DNA of 64,000 bases from Paenibacillus tianjinensis (GCF_017086365.1 NZ_CP070969.1:2418001-2482000), one strand, 5' to 3'; positions 9,539 to 18,275 are shown, counted from the first letter of the stretch. Notes: a model not told the origin generated them from the sequence alone. A program made the numbers and translations.

Positions 9539-10006
9539 ATGTTAATTAAACCAATTGATACGGAAACGAGGGAATCAGCGCTGCAATTAAGTGGTCCGCT
9601 TATTATATCCAGAGGGAAGGTCCATCATTTAGGCGGATTGCCCGGATTTTGTGCGGTTGCAGACGGGAGTGTCGAGGCGGCGGTTTATTACTGCTGTGAG
9701 AACGGAATGTGCGAGATTGTATCCCTGGACAGCAGGCAAGAGAATCTGGGTACCGGCACGAAGCTGATGGAGCTGGTGATCAGGGAAGCAGCCCGTCTTG
9801 GCTGTTCAAAGGTGTGGCTGATAACTTCCAATGACAATACGCGGGCAATCCGCTTTTATCAAAAAAGAGGATTTGATATGGTTGCCGTTCACCGGGAGGC
9901 GATAACCTATGCCAGAAAGCTGAAGCCGGCAATTCCGCTGCTCGGGTATGACGGGATCCCGGTGCGGCACGAGGTCGAGTTTGAGTATAGACTGTGGCCT
10001 GTTTAA
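9539..10006 (+). CDS. GNAT-family N-acetyltransferase
   Basis: A 155-residue acetyl-CoA-dependent acyltransferase. The acetyl-CoA loop is visible in a variant form (RQENLGTGTKLMELVIREAA), followed by the usual NDNTRAIRFYQKRGFDMV end of the fold. The ATG at 9539 is chosen because AAGGAAGGG lies six bases upstream; an earlier in-frame ATG at 9452 has no ribosome site and would add a non-homologous extension. The substrate is unknown. The divergent LacI gene and a short gap to the next gene give no strong clue. Confidence 0.85.
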   Translation: MLIKPIDTETRESALQLSGPLIISRGKVHHLGGLPGFCAVADGSVEAAVYYCCENGMCEIVSLDSRQENLGTGTKLMELVIREAARLGCSKVWLITSNDNTRAIRFYQKRGFDMVAVHREAITYARKLKPAIPLLGYDGIPVRHEVEFEYRLWPV

Positions 10007-10104
10007 GATACCATAAAATTAATACTTGATACGGGAACATTTGTTTGCTATTGTGTAAGTGAATATTTACACATAGTTTTGTGAAGAAGGGGGGATTGAT
10101 CTGC

Positions 10105-10536
10105 ATGCAGCTTGGATGTACCTATTTGATTGTCAAAGACATGAAGCGTTCGATTGCATTTTACGAGGCATTGCTGAATATGAAAGCGGATTCCCGGAAG
10201 ATTGAACGATGGGCGCAATTCACCTGCGGCAATACGCTCGCGCTATGGAACCCGGAGTACGATAAGGAACTGATCCGGGACAACAGCGATGTGTCCGCAC
10301 ATTTTAATGAAGAATATCTTAAATATAAAAGTGGGAATCTCACCATCTACGGAAACAATGTAATTTTGAATTTTAATGTTGCAGACTTAAACGCAGAGTA
10401 TGAACGGGTAAAATCGCTTGAGCTTGGTACAGTGACGGAGATCTTTTTTATCAATATCGTATGTCCCTATTACTGCTTCATGCTGGAAGATCCGGACGGG
10501 AATTTGATCGAGATTACAGGGCATTACCAAAAATAA
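10105..10536 (+). CDS. VOC (glyoxalase/bleomycin-resistance fold) protein
   Basis: Small protein of 143 residues with the betaalphabeta-beta-beta pattern of the VOC superfamily: LGCTYLIVKDMKRSIAFYEA at the N-terminus and FMLEDPDGNLIEITGHY at the C-terminus, where the final Glu is the usual metal ligand. A glyoxalase, dioxygenase or resistance role cannot be told apart. The ATG at 10105 has AAGGGGGG ten bases upstream; the GTG at 10081 includes that site and is rejected. It probably forms one unit with the following acetyltransferase, 24 bases on. Confidence 0.87.
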   Translation: MQLGCTYLIVKDMKRSIAFYEALLNMKADSRKIERWAQFTCGNTLALWNPEYDKELIRDNSDVSAHFNEEYLKYKSGNLTIYGNNVILNFNVADLNAEYERVKSLELGTVTEIFFINIVCPYYCFMLEDPDGNLIEITGHYQK

Positions 10537-10560
10537 CGGTGCTAGGAGAGGAGCGTGTGT

Positions 10561-11316
10561 ATGGAACGGTCAGAGATATACAAGCACATCAACGATAGCG
10601 CGAATTATTATCTGCGGCTGCTGGGTGAGGCAGAACATATGGAGTTTACTGATAATGGATATTATGCGATGACCCGGCCAAAAAGTGGTGATAAATGCGG
10701 GACATCTGTATTCAATATACGACTAGAGCAGCTAACAGATGTGGAGCTTAAACAGAAGGTAGAGGAAATCAAAGCATTGGATTTACATACTTGGTGGGGA
10801 TTCAATCTTTCCGAACGGATGGCTGAGGCAATCTGGCCGGACCATACCGAAGCAGAGTCGCTCCCTGAGCCCAATGACGAGGAAGCCTGTCTGGCAGTGC
10901 TGCCGGAACAATGGCCTGCCTTCAGAGAAACGGAAGAATCTATTACGGTAACAAGGGTAGCGGATGCTTCGGATTTTAAAATCTGGGCGGATCTGAATAA
11001 CAGGATTATGCACGGCGGATATCCTGTGATGCATCCGGACAACCATTATCACTTATGTGAGAGCGGGATAATCGATTGCTACATAGCGAATTATAATGGA
11101 GTGCCTGCGGCGGTATGCTCTATTATGAACAACGGGGATATTTCCTCGCTTGAATTCGTAGCCACCTCTGAGGAGTATCGTAGACAAGGGCTTGCCGCAG
11201 AAGTTTGTATAGAAGCCATAAACAGCGCATTCAGCCAGGGTGCACAAATCATTTCCACACGGGGCTTTGGGCATTCCAAGAAACTGTTTAAAAAGCTAGG
11301 ATTCACTGTTTACTAA
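10561..11316 (+). CDS. GNAT-family N-acetyltransferase
   Basis: A 251-residue protein whose C-terminal half carries the acetyl-CoA-binding core (ISSLEFVATSEEYRRQGLAA, then AQIISTRGFGHSKKLFKKLG). The N-terminal half (about residues 1-120) is a poorly conserved domain seen in two-domain GNATs. GGAGAGGAG seven bases before the ATG at 10561 decides the start. It follows the VOC gene closely. The substrate is unknown. Confidence 0.85.
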   Translation: MERSEIYKHINDSANYYLRLLGEAEHMEFTDNGYYAMTRPKSGDKCGTSVFNIRLEQLTDVELKQKVEEIKALDLHTWWGFNLSERMAEAIWPDHTEAESLPEPNDEEACLAVLPEQWPAFRETEESITVTRVADASDFKIWADLNNRIMHGGYPVMHPDNHYHLCESGIIDCYIANYNGVPAAVCSIMNNGDISSLEFVATSEEYRRQGLAAEVCIEAINSAFSQGAQIISTRGFGHSKKLFKKLGFTVY

Positions 11317-11357
11317 GAAGTACAGCTTTTCCTCAGACATAGCAAGAGGAATTGTTA

Positions 11358-11390
11358 GATTATTATGCCACCAGTTGGCGGAATCTTTTT
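11358..11390 (+). terminator. Terminator after the acetyltransferase
   Basis: AGATT...GCC / GGC..AATC stem with a CCAGTT-type loop followed by five T, about 40 bases after the stop. Confidence 0.6.
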
Positions 11391-11438
11391 GTTATTCTGA
11401 TTTTTACTGTATAGCCAATCTGGATCTCTGTTTTCTGT

Positions 11439-11852
11439 TTATGGATTAAATTCAATCAGATATATATCCTTTTGATTCACGCAATGCACAATCTGCTCCC
11501 TGATACTATCCCATTTCACCTTAATGAGTGCCTCATCTAAATAGAAATACCCCAGTTCATAACTTTCACTGGATGTTCTAAACGCACCACCGGTAGGTTT
11601 TGCCAAAAACAAATTGCTAATTACTGATTCCTTCACATTTTGGAAGACACCGCAAAATCTTATGATTTCTATATCAATACCTGTTTCTTCTTTTGTTTCT
11701 CGTATTACTGCAGAAGTTATGGACTCACCTTCTTCAACCCGTCCCCCCGGAATTTCCCACCCCCGCTTTGGTCCGTTAAGAAGTAAAATATCATGATCTT
11801 CATTGAGTACAACAGCTGCTGCGACTACAGTATGCTTCGGTGACGGATTCAT
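11439..11852 (-). CDS. Nudix hydrolase
   Basis: A 137-residue Nudix protein that would hydrolyse a nucleoside diphosphate linked to another group. The Nudix box is intact: GGRVEEGESITSAVIRETKE followed by ETGI. The ATG at 11852 is used, with AAAGGAATGAG upstream; the TTG at 11858 is less likely. It stands alone, convergent with the acetyltransferase gene and divergent from pxpB. The substrate is unknown. Confidence 0.9.
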   Translation of the reverse strand: MNPSPKHTVVAAAVVLNEDHDILLLNGPKRGWEIPGGRVEEGESITSAVIRETKEETGIDIEIIRFCGVFQNVKESVISNLFLAKPTGGAFRTSSESYELGYFYLDEALIKVKWDSIREQIVHCVNQKDIYLIEFNP

Positions 11853-11953
11853 TTTCAACTCATTCCTTTCTAATACATTTCATTCAACAAACGCTTCTAA
11901 CTATCCTGCTGTTTAAGAGAGTGCTTATTGGTTGATTCTTTACTGATGTCTGG

Positions 11954-11985
11954 TTGACGTAATACAGGCAGAAATACAGTATAAT
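11954..11985 (+). promoter_or_regulatory. Promoter-like sequence upstream of pxpB
   Basis: TTGACG (11954-11959) and a perfect TATAAT (11980-11985) lie 34 bases before the pxpB start. The 20-base spacer is longer than ideal, so the -35 assignment is uncertain. Confidence 0.4.
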
Positions 11986-12018
11986 ATTCATAATTAACGA
12001 TGAAAAGGGGGCGCTGGA

Positions 12019-12804
12019 ATGGGTGAGACAAAAGACGGCAGTGAGCTTGTGCCCAATCCCCGCGTCAATCACGGAGCTGCCCGCATTGTTCCGCTCGGCG
12101 ACTCAGCGGCTGTTGTAATCCTTGGAGACTCCATCAGTCCGCAAATCCACCACCGGGTAAGGGCGCTATGCAGCTATCTGGAGCACCATCCATTTACAGG
12201 CATGGTGGAGCTGGTGCCTTCATTTACTTCGATAGCCGTCTATTATGATGGGCTGGCAGTCCTTAAGGCCTATCCGGAATATATCCGAACAGGCGCGGAG
12301 TATTATCTGTTCCCGGTTGTAGCTGAACTGCTTGAGAAGATGCTAAGTCTTATAGATGATGAGCCTCCTCCCCAGCCGAGAACGGTCAGCATTCCCGTAT
12401 ATTACGGAGGGGAGGCCGGCCCGGATCTGGAATTTGTTGCTGAGCATAATGGGCTCTTGCCGCAGGAAGTGATAGATATCCATTCTTCCAGTGAATATCT
12501 GGTATATATGCTGGGCTTTGCCCCGGGGTTCCCCTATCTGGGCGGACTGCCTTCTGCAATCTCCACACCGCGCAGACTTTCGCCGAGAGTGGCCATTCCT
12601 GCAGGCTCGGTAGGCATTGCAGGTGATCAGACAGGTGTCTATCCACTCGAAACCCCGGGAGGCTGGCAGTTGATCGGCAGAACACCGCTCTCTCTATTCA
12701 AACCAGAGGCAGAACTGCCTACGCTGCTCGAAGCAGGAGACACTGTAAGGTTCTATCCGATTTCCCGGCGTGAATTCATGGAATGGGGGGAGGATACTCC
12801 ATGA
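12019..12804 (+). CDS. pxpB: 5-oxoprolinase subunit PxpB (KipI family)
   Basis: One of three subunits of the ATP-dependent prokaryotic 5-oxoprolinase, which opens 5-oxoproline to glutamate. The 261-residue protein shows the KipI/allophanate-hydrolase-subunit-1 signature YMLGFAPGFPYLGGLP and RVAIPAGSVGIAGDQTGVYP. It is the first gene of a pxpB-pxpC-pxpA operon and its stop overlaps the pxpC start by four bases. In Bacillus subtilis the homologue KipI also inhibits the sporulation kinase KinA; whether this one does cannot be seen. GGGGGCG upstream serves as the ribosome site. Confidence 0.93.
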   Translation: MGETKDGSELVPNPRVNHGAARIVPLGDSAAVVILGDSISPQIHHRVRALCSYLEHHPFTGMVELVPSFTSIAVYYDGLAVLKAYPEYIRTGAEYYLFPVVAELLEKMLSLIDDEPPPQPRTVSIPVYYGGEAGPDLEFVAEHNGLLPQEVIDIHSSSEYLVYMLGFAPGFPYLGGLPSAISTPRRLSPRVAIPAGSVGIAGDQTGVYPLETPGGWQLIGRTPLSLFKPEAELPTLLEAGDTVRFYPISRREFMEWGEDTP

Positions 12805-13802
12805 GCCTGCTGATTATGAAGCCTGGCCTGTTAACTACCGTCCAAGACCTTGGAAGGTACGGATATCAGCAGTATGGCGTTGTTGCCGGCGGTGCGATGG
12901 ACAGCTATGCCCTGCGTATGGCCAACCTGCTGGTCGGCAACGATGAACGGGAGGCGGGGCTGGAAATGACGGTAACCGGACCGGAGATCACCTTCGCGGA
13001 GCCGTCTTTGATTTCCATCTGCGGCGGGGGATTATCACCGATGCTGGATGAGCACCCGCTGCCGCTCTGGCGGACGGTCTATGCGCCTAAGGGAGCACGG
13101 CTGCATTTCGGGCGCCTGTCCGGCGGCTGCCGGGCCTACCTGGCGGTTGCCGGAGGTATAGCGGTTCCGGTTCAGCTGAACAGCCGCTCGACCTACCTGC
13201 GCGCCGGAATCGGCGGTCATCTGGGCAGGGCGCTGCGGTCCGGGGATGTATTGCCTATAGGAACTCCAACTCTAAGGGGGAACGTCTGGAGAGAGAGGCT
13301 GACCAGGGAACAGGGACCGGAGAGCTTGTCTGTGAGCCGCTGGTTTCCAGCCTGCAACCTGATCCCTTCATATCCGGAAACTCCTGTACTTCGAGTCATC
13401 GCGGGGGAAGAATTCCTCGCATTCAGTAAGGAGAGCCGCGAGCGGTTTCTTTCAGAGCTTTTTACGATCCTCCCCCAATCAGACCGGATGGGCTATCGGC
13501 TGTCTGGCAGCAGTCTGAATCCGGTGCGGGAGCAGAGCCTGATCTCTTCGGCTGTGACCTATGGAACGGTGCAGGTTCCAGCCGGCGGCAGCCCCATTAT
13601 TCTGATGGCGGACCGGCAGACAACCGGCGGTTATCCGAAGCTGGCTCAGGTGATTACGGCGGATTTGCCGCTGCTTGCACAAGCTAAGATCGGCAGTGCT
13701 GTCCGGTTCCGGCTGATCACACTGCAGGAAGCGCAGGAGCAGCTCCTGCAGCAGGAATTGGAGCTGAACAGGCTGCGCTTAGTGCTGGAACACTACTATT
13801 AG
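12801..13802 (+). CDS. pxpC: 5-oxoprolinase subunit PxpC (KipA family)
   Basis: Second subunit of 5-oxoprolinase (biotin-dependent-carboxyltransferase-like fold, allophanate hydrolase subunit 2 family). Signatures are LLTTVQDLGRYGYQQYGV near the N-terminus, GGAMDSYALRMANLLVGN and, near the end, ILMADRQTTGGYPKLAQV. About 333 residues, the usual length. The start at 12801 (ATGA overlap with pxpB, ribosome site GGGGGAGG) is preferred over the codon at 12783. Translational coupling to pxpB is likely. Confidence 0.93.
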   Translation: MSLLIMKPGLLTTVQDLGRYGYQQYGVVAGGAMDSYALRMANLLVGNDEREAGLEMTVTGPEITFAEPSLISICGGGLSPMLDEHPLPLWRTVYAPKGARLHFGRLSGGCRAYLAVAGGIAVPVQLNSRSTYLRAGIGGHLGRALRSGDVLPIGTPTLRGNVWRERLTREQGPESLSVSRWFPACNLIPSYPETPVLRVIAGEEFLAFSKESRERFLSELFTILPQSDRMGYRLSGSSLNPVREQSLISSAVTYGTVQVPAGGSPIILMADRQTTGGYPKLAQVITADLPLLAQAKIGSAVRFRLITLQEAQEQLLQQELELNRLRLVLEHYY

Positions 13803-13866
13803 AAGCAGAAGCCGGACAATTTTAAATGGATTAGTGTAAATACATAAATGCTGGGGGTTAAAGCTG

Positions 13867-14646
13867 ATGAAGACTGTCGATTTAAACTGCGATCTAGGCG
13901 AAAGCTTCGGGGCTTACCGCTTGGGACGCGATGAGGAAATCCTGCCACTCATTACCTCAGCCAATATCGCCTGCGGGTTTCACGCCGGAGATCCCGGAAC
14001 CATGTCACGTACCGTCAAGCTGGCGCTTGAACATCAGGTGGCTATAGGCGCTCATCCGGGCCTACAGGATCTGATCGGCTTCGGACGCAGGGAGATAAAG
14101 CTTTCACCAAGGGAAGCCTATGAGCTTACCATCTATCAGGTGGGGGCGCTATGGGGGTTCGTTCGGGCAGAAGGTGCGGTGCTTCAACATGTTAAGCCGC
14201 ATGGCGCACTTTATAATATGGCAGCTGTTTCCGCAGGACTGGCGGAGGCGATTGCTGAGGCTGTATACCGGATCGATCCTGAACTTATTCTAGTCGGTCT
14301 GGCCGGAAGCGAACTGATCCGGGCGGCCAAGAAGACCGGGCTGCAGAGCGCCAGTGAGGTATTCGCCGACCGCACTTACCAGCGAGACGGATCATTAACA
14401 CCCAGAAGCGAGCCTGGTGTGCTGATTACAGATGAACAACAGTCGTTGCAGCAGGTCCTGCAGATGGTGACGGAAGGTAAGGTGCACACTACCCGGGGAG
14501 AGAATATAGATATATTCGCGGAGACAATCTGCCTGCATGGTGACTCTCCACACGCCGTAGAATTTGCATCGTCCATCCGCAGTGTATTGGAGACAGAGGG
14601 AGTGGCGGTACAGAGTCTGAGCCAAACAGCTAAGCGTTTATCTTGA
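13867..14646 (+). CDS. pxpA: 5-oxoprolinase subunit PxpA (LamB/YcsF family)
   Basis: Third subunit of 5-oxoprolinase, 259 residues. The family motifs [48 protein letters not shown] and [12 protein letters not shown] are all present, including the His/Asp residues expected at the metal-dependent active site. It follows pxpC by 64 bases with a GGGGG-type ribosome site, completing a B-C-A operon that ends in a strong terminator. It supplies glutamate from 5-oxoproline, in keeping with the nitrogen genes next door. Confidence 0.95.
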   Translation: MKTVDLNCDLGESFGAYRLGRDEEILPLITSANIACGFHAGDPGTMSRTVKLALEHQVAIGAHPGLQDLIGFGRREIKLSPREAYELTIYQVGALWGFVRAEGAVLQHVKPHGALYNMAAVSAGLAEAIAEAVYRIDPELILVGLAGSELIRAAKKTGLQSASEVFADRTYQRDGSLTPRSEPGVLITDEQQSLQQVLQMVTEGKVHTTRGENIDIFAETICLHGDSPHAVEFASSIRSVLETEGVAVQSLSQTAKRLS

Positions 14647-14677
14647 AGCAGTTACATACTATCACCCGCATAACCAA

Positions 14678-14736
14678 AAGAAACCTCGCTTTAAAAATGG
14701 CAGACTTTACTCCATTTTGCTAAAGTGAGGTTTCTT
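14678..14736. terminator. Bidirectional terminator between pxpA and amt
   Basis: AAGAAACCTC...AAAGTGAGGTTTCTT long stem with internal pairing of CTTTA and TAAAG, T-rich on both sides, located between two convergent operons. Confidence 0.8.
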
Positions 14737-14754
14737 AATTATACTTGATGTCTT

Positions 14755-16038
14755 CTAATCCTCTGAACCGGTTCTAAGGAGCAATGCTTCGTCCAGTCCG
14801 GGCTGATCGCTGAACCGTTCCAGCTCGTTATAGGCGGGGATACCATGCATAGCCATATCCAAGCCTTCTTCTTCCTCAGAGGCACTGACGCGAAGACCAA
14901 CGGTTTTGTGAATCAGCTTGGCCGCAGCGTAGCTCATTACAAAGCCCCACACCATGACCACGACCACACCAAGCAGCTGAACACCCAGAAGGTGAAACTG
15001 TCCTGTGGTGAACAAGCCATCCTGCTTATCAAAAAGCCCCACAGCCAACGTACCAAAGGCTCCGTTAATTCCGTGTACCGCAACCGCTCCGACAGGGTCA
15101 TCCACCTGCAGCTTATCGATGGCAAGCGTCCCCCAAATTACCAGGATACCGGCAATCAGGCCAATGAGAATGGCTGAGTAGGGAGTTACAAACGCGCAGC
15201 CTGCTGTAATTGCGACCAGACCGGCCAATGCGCCGTTCATGGTCATACTCGGATCCGCCTTGCCAAAACGGAACATCGTGTAGACCATGGCGGAAGTCCC
15301 TCCGGCAGCAGCAGCCAGCATAGTATTCAGGGCAATTACGGAGAGGCTGAGATCTGCAGCATTCAAGGTGCTTCCAGCATTGAAGCCAAACCAGCCAAAC
15401 CACAGGATAAAGGTGCCTGCAGAAGCCAGCGGAATATTACTCGGTGCAAACACGTTCACACTGCCATCGGTGTTGAATCTTCCGCGGCGCGGACCCAGAA
15501 CTTTAGCGAAGGCAAATGCCGCTGCTCCCCCAAGTGCATGTATGGCAGCCGACCCGGCGAAATCCTTCATACCTAGTCCGGCAAGCCAGCCATTCGGGTT
15601 CCAGACCCAGTGTCCGGAGACCGGGTACAAAATCGCTGCCACAAAAAAGGCGATGAGGATATAAGCTTTAAAGGACATCCGCTCAGCTACCGCACCGGAG
15701 ATAATCGAGATGGCTGCGATGGCAAAGCCGATCTGAAATAATACGTAAGCTGATAATGGAAGATTTAAATCTATAGGCAGAGACTGGGAAGCTCCCCAAA
15801 AATTAAAGCTAATGATTCCGGCAAAATCTTTTCCGAACATAATCCCAAAGCCAATCAGGAAAAATGCCAGAACACCGACTGTAAGATCCACAAAAATCTT
15901 CATGGTGACATTCACTGCGTTCTTCGTCCGCACAAAACCTGCTTCGAGCAGGCTAAAGCCGCCCTCCATAAACAAAACCATAGCAGCAGCAAGCACTAAC
16001 CAAACCGTATTTAATGCCATATCCGTTCCGGCGTTCAT
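14755..16038 (-). CDS. amt: Ammonium transporter (Amt family)
   Basis: Membrane channel of 427 residues with about eleven transmembrane segments that takes up ammonium. Family signatures include GGFSLLEAGFVRTKNAVNV near the N-terminus, DFAGSAAIHALGGAAAFAFA (conserved pore His), FILWFGWFGFNAGS, and GAVAVHGINGAFGTLAVGLF with the second pore His. ATG at 16038 follows GGGAGGG. The P-II gene lies just upstream on the same strand. A 17-bp GlnR/TnrA consensus plus a good promoter in the 138-base gap indicate nitrogen control of amt itself, beyond any read-through from the P-II gene. Confidence 0.95.
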   Translation of the reverse strand: MNAGTDMALNTVWLVLAAAMVLFMEGGFSLLEAGFVRTKNAVNVTMKIFVDLTVGVLAFFLIGFGIMFGKDFAGIISFNFWGASQSLPIDLNLPLSAYVLFQIGFAIAAISIISGAVAERMSFKAYILIAFFVAAILYPVSGHWVWNPNGWLAGLGMKDFAGSAAIHALGGAAAFAFAKVLGPRRGRFNTDGSVNVFAPSNIPLASAGTFILWFGWFGFNAGSTLNAADLSLSVIALNTMLAAAAGGTSAMVYTMFRFGKADPSMTMNGALAGLVAITAGCAFVTPYSAILIGLIAGILVIWGTLAIDKLQVDDPVGAVAVHGINGAFGTLAVGLFDKQDGLFTTGQFHLLGVQLLGVVVVMVWGFVMSYAAAKLIHKTVGLRVSASEEEEGLDMAMHGIPAYNELERFSDQPGLDEALLLRTGSED

Positions 16039-16073
16039 GATGTTACCCTCCCTGTCACTTTTACAACATAGTA

Positions 16074-16103
16074 ATGATATAAGGAGAGTGTAGAGAATGT
16101 CAA
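16074..16103 (-). promoter_or_regulatory. amt promoter
   Basis: Minus strand: perfect -35 TTGACA (16103-16098), 18-base spacer, -10 TATCAT (16079-16074), about 36 bases upstream of the amt ATG. Confidence 0.7.
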
Positions 16104-16110
16104 CTTCAAA

Positions 16111-16127
16111 TGTTATGTTAGCTTACA
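16111..16127. promoter_or_regulatory. GlnR/TnrA box upstream of amt
   Basis: TGTTATGTTAGCTTACA fits the consensus TGTNAN7TNACA exactly over 17 bp. Its centre lies about 52 bases upstream of the predicted amt transcription start, which is the usual place for TnrA activation in Bacillus. Confidence 0.72.
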
Positions 16128-16176
16128 TAGATTTGGGTAAAAATTGTCTGGCTATTTGCACTTTTTAACATGTGGG

Positions 16177-16524
16177 TTATTTTAACTCGTCGATCGTATC
16201 ATCGGTTTCGCCAGTTCGAATATTGTACATTTCAAGGAGGGGCAGTACGAAAATTTTGCCGTCTCCCATTTCTCCGGTCTGTGCGGTAGCAATAATGGTC
16301 TTAATCGTTTCTTCGACTTTATGGTCGGAAACAACGATTTCCAGCTTTATTTTGTGGTGCAAATTGACGGTATACGATTTCCCTCTGTACACTCCGGTTG
16401 TGTTTTTTTGCTGGCCGCGCCCTTGGGCCTGGGTCACTGTGAATCCGGTGACTTGAATCGTACGGAGTGCATCAATTACTTCTCTTAGTTTCTCCGGGCG
16501 AATAATTGCTTCAACTTTTTTCAT
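16177..16524 (-). CDS. glnK: P-II nitrogen regulatory protein (GlnK/GlnB family)
   Basis: Small trimeric signalling protein that senses 2-oxoglutarate and ATP/ADP and gates the ammonium channel. The 115-residue protein (from ATG 16524) starts MKKVEAIIRPEKLREVIDAL, has the T-loop with RGKSY (Tyr51, the modification residue in enterobacteria) and the C-terminal motif TGEMGDGKIFVLPL. GGAGG lies six bases before the ATG; the GTG at 16539 is not preferred. It is the first gene of a glnK-amt pair. No modifying enzyme is in the window. Confidence 0.94.
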   Translation of the reverse strand: MKKVEAIIRPEKLREVIDALRTIQVTGFTVTQAQGRGQQKNTTGVYRGKSYTVNLHHKIKLEIVVSDHKVEETIKTIIATAQTGEMGDGKIFVLPLLEMYNIRTGETDDTIDELK

Positions 16525-17127
16525 ATTAATCCTCCACAATCAGTGTTCTGATATGTGAATTGTACCACAAGATTTGCACTCATAGGTATTTCAAAAAAAG
16601 TGACTTTAACAATGAGAAGCGTTAAAAAGTTTTAATGGTAGCGCTGTATTTCGGATCAGGGAGTTGAAGGTGTTATCGATAATACATGATTCGACTTACT
16701 GATCAGGTCCTTAATTCATCTAATTGAAGTGCCGATTCCGGCTTCATTATATAGTACACAATTCTGAAGAGGTCTCTAGTTCCTGTTTCAGCTTGTGGAT
16801 TGTCAGGTGTATGGGCTGCGAAAGTGAGGACGGTACGGGGGAGAGCATGTTTGCAGATAGAACCTTCCGGTAAACTAAAATACCTGGTACACGATCAAAT
16901 AGCAATGGTTTTTGAAGAATCAATTTGTGGCATAGCCCTTAAAGGGAAAGATAAGCGTTACATCCGGAATGCCATTATTGTGATAAGGTATTTTCGCCAT
17001 GTAATTATGACGGCGACCTGCTCTATAGCAGCTGCGGAGCTAAGTGGGGGGACGCTCGAATTATGATTGAAGATGAACAAATACGATGACGTGGACTGGG
17101 GGGGGTTAAGCATCCCCCTTATAAATC
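16525..17127. other. Gene-poor stretch upstream of glnK
   Basis: No convincing gene. An open frame at 16800-17066 has no family likeness and no ribosome site. A perfect palindrome-like TGTGGTACAATTCACA at 16552-16567 (minus-strand reading) near the glnK start resembles, but misses by one base of spacing, a GlnR/TnrA site. A GGGGG-TTAAGCAT-CCCCC hairpin at 17101-17118 lies just beyond the tiny ORF that follows. Confidence 0.5.
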
Positions 17128-17220
17128 TTACTTTTTCTTACGCTTGTTCAGGAACCCTATCCAACAACTAGTAGCCGCGAGGAAAGCAAGAATAACTGGC
17201 ACCAATTGATTATTAGTCAA
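17128..17220 (-). CDS. Tiny single-span membrane peptide (30 aa), unrecognised
   Basis: A TTG-started frame of 30 codons preceded by a near-perfect ribosome site GGAGGTG with seven bases of spacing. The peptide begins with TNNQLVPVILAFLAATS, a single hydrophobic span, and ends in a basic tail NKRKKK. This arrangement is that of small membrane peptides, including type I toxins and holin-like peptides, but no specific family is recognised. A strong G/C hairpin lies just after the stop. It is too short for ordinary gene callers. A second peptide of the same architecture lies at 19008-19073. Confidence 0.5.
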   Translation of the reverse strand: MTNNQLVPVILAFLAATSCWIGFLNKRKKK

Positions 17221-17352
17221 GATAATACACCTCCAGTATCCCGAATACTACCATTAGATAAATTTTTAATTATGTACTTTATATCACCGGAGATGATAAA
17301 CAGTATGTAAGACGTTAAATACGATGAGTACGGCCAGTCATCCGGGTCAACT

Positions 17353-17510
17353 ACCAGCATAGATTGGGTCATTGTCGGCGGAGATATCGGTCCTAAGGCC
17401 CGACCTATTCATCTGTGGTGGTACAGGAGCTTCGGGACCAATGTCAGATTGCCGGCGTACCTTTCTTCTTCAAACAGTGGGGTGAGTGGCAAGATACCTA
17501 CATATTCTTC
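17353..17510 (+). pseudogene. Decayed DUF5131 (phage Gp37/Gp68-type) fragment
   Basis: One frame reads IDWVIVGGDIGPKARPIH and, after a frame change near 17413, the next reads VQELRDQCQIAGVPFFFKQW then GEWQDTY. Together these reproduce the conserved C-terminal part of the DUF5131 family, found in phages and prophages (usual form: WVIVGGESG..ARP..., then RDQC...VPFFFKQWG). There is no N-terminal part and the homology ends soon after. It is a remnant of a deleted mobile element. Confidence 0.65.
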
Positions 17511-17770
17511 CATTCAGTTCCCTGCCAGATGCCTACATGCCAAATTCGGCATACTGAAGTGTCTAAGTCGAGGTTAAACCACTGCTTACCTTTAAAACGC
17601 CGGCTCATTGCATCGTAAAGCTTAATATCATGGATGATTACAGTCATGGCGTAGTGGACGCATACTGCTCACTAAGGGGGATAGTATAGCTTATTGCGGC
17701 AGCTCTGAACTAAAACCCAAAGTCATAGACTGCCGCTGTTATTTTTTATACTAACTATGAATCATTAACC

Positions 17771-18223
17771 TTAAGCGGTTGTCCCTGCTTGAGCAACTCC
17801 ATTGAAAGTAACGGGACCAGTAATTGTGATGGCTGGTCCTGGTCCAGAATCGAAAGCATACATCGAATATCTTATTTCACCAGAGACAGGTACAGGAGGG
17901 TGGAAATCCGCAGCACTGAAAGAAATTAAGTTGTTGCCAGTATACAAATCTACAGTAGCTGTATAAATTACTACACCTGTTCCGCTAACTCCTGTACCAC
18001 CTCTTTCAATGGTAATGGTAATAGCATTCGACGCAACACCGTCAACACCAATGGTTCCGACCAGTTCCACACGAACATCTGCAGCATTAGGGGTACTTAA
18101 CACAGCAGCCACCTGTAAACCGATATCTCCCAAGAGCAGTGTTGGAGTATCAGGAAGTATTCCCACTCCAGTATTTGTATTGCTGAATTGAGAGGTTCTT
18201 GAATCTAAGAATTGAATAGCCAT
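17771..18223 (-). CDS. Unclassified beta-rich protein, possibly spore surface
   Basis: A 150-residue protein with no cysteine, no signal peptide and a composition of Gly, Thr, Val, Ala and Ser that suggests an all-beta sandwich: alternating stretches such as GVASNAITITIERGGTG, VVIYTATVDLYTGNNLI and PGPAITITGPVTFNGVAQAG. The ATG at 18223 has AAAGGAG eight bases upstream. A mother-cell-sigma-like -10 (CATACAAT) lies 52 bases upstream. Jelly-roll proteins of this look occur on Bacillus/Paenibacillus spore surfaces, but I do not recognise a named family, so that role is only a suggestion. Confidence 0.8.
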   Translation of the reverse strand: MAIQFLDSRTSQFSNTNTGVGILPDTPTLLLGDIGLQVAAVLSTPNAADVRVELVGTIGVDGVASNAITITIERGGTGVSGTGVVIYTATVDLYTGNNLISFSAADFHPPVPVSGEIRYSMYAFDSGPGPAITITGPVTFNGVAQAGTTA

Positions 18224-18275
18224 ATAGTTCACTCCTTTGTCGATTCTTACTATCAGTATATGTTCTCTCTTAATT

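Noticed and set aside
16552..16567. A second GlnR/TnrA site upstream of glnK (TGTGGTACAATTCACA, minus strand)
   Set aside because: The half-sites are one base too close and miss the consensus.
16825..16840. A possible att copy of the tRNA-Val 3' end (AGGACGG...GGGG)
   Set aside because: Only about seven bases plus a G-run match, too little to claim an attachment site.
16800..17066. An 88-residue open frame
   Set aside because: No family likeness, no ribosome site, and it lies in a stretch of decayed sequence.
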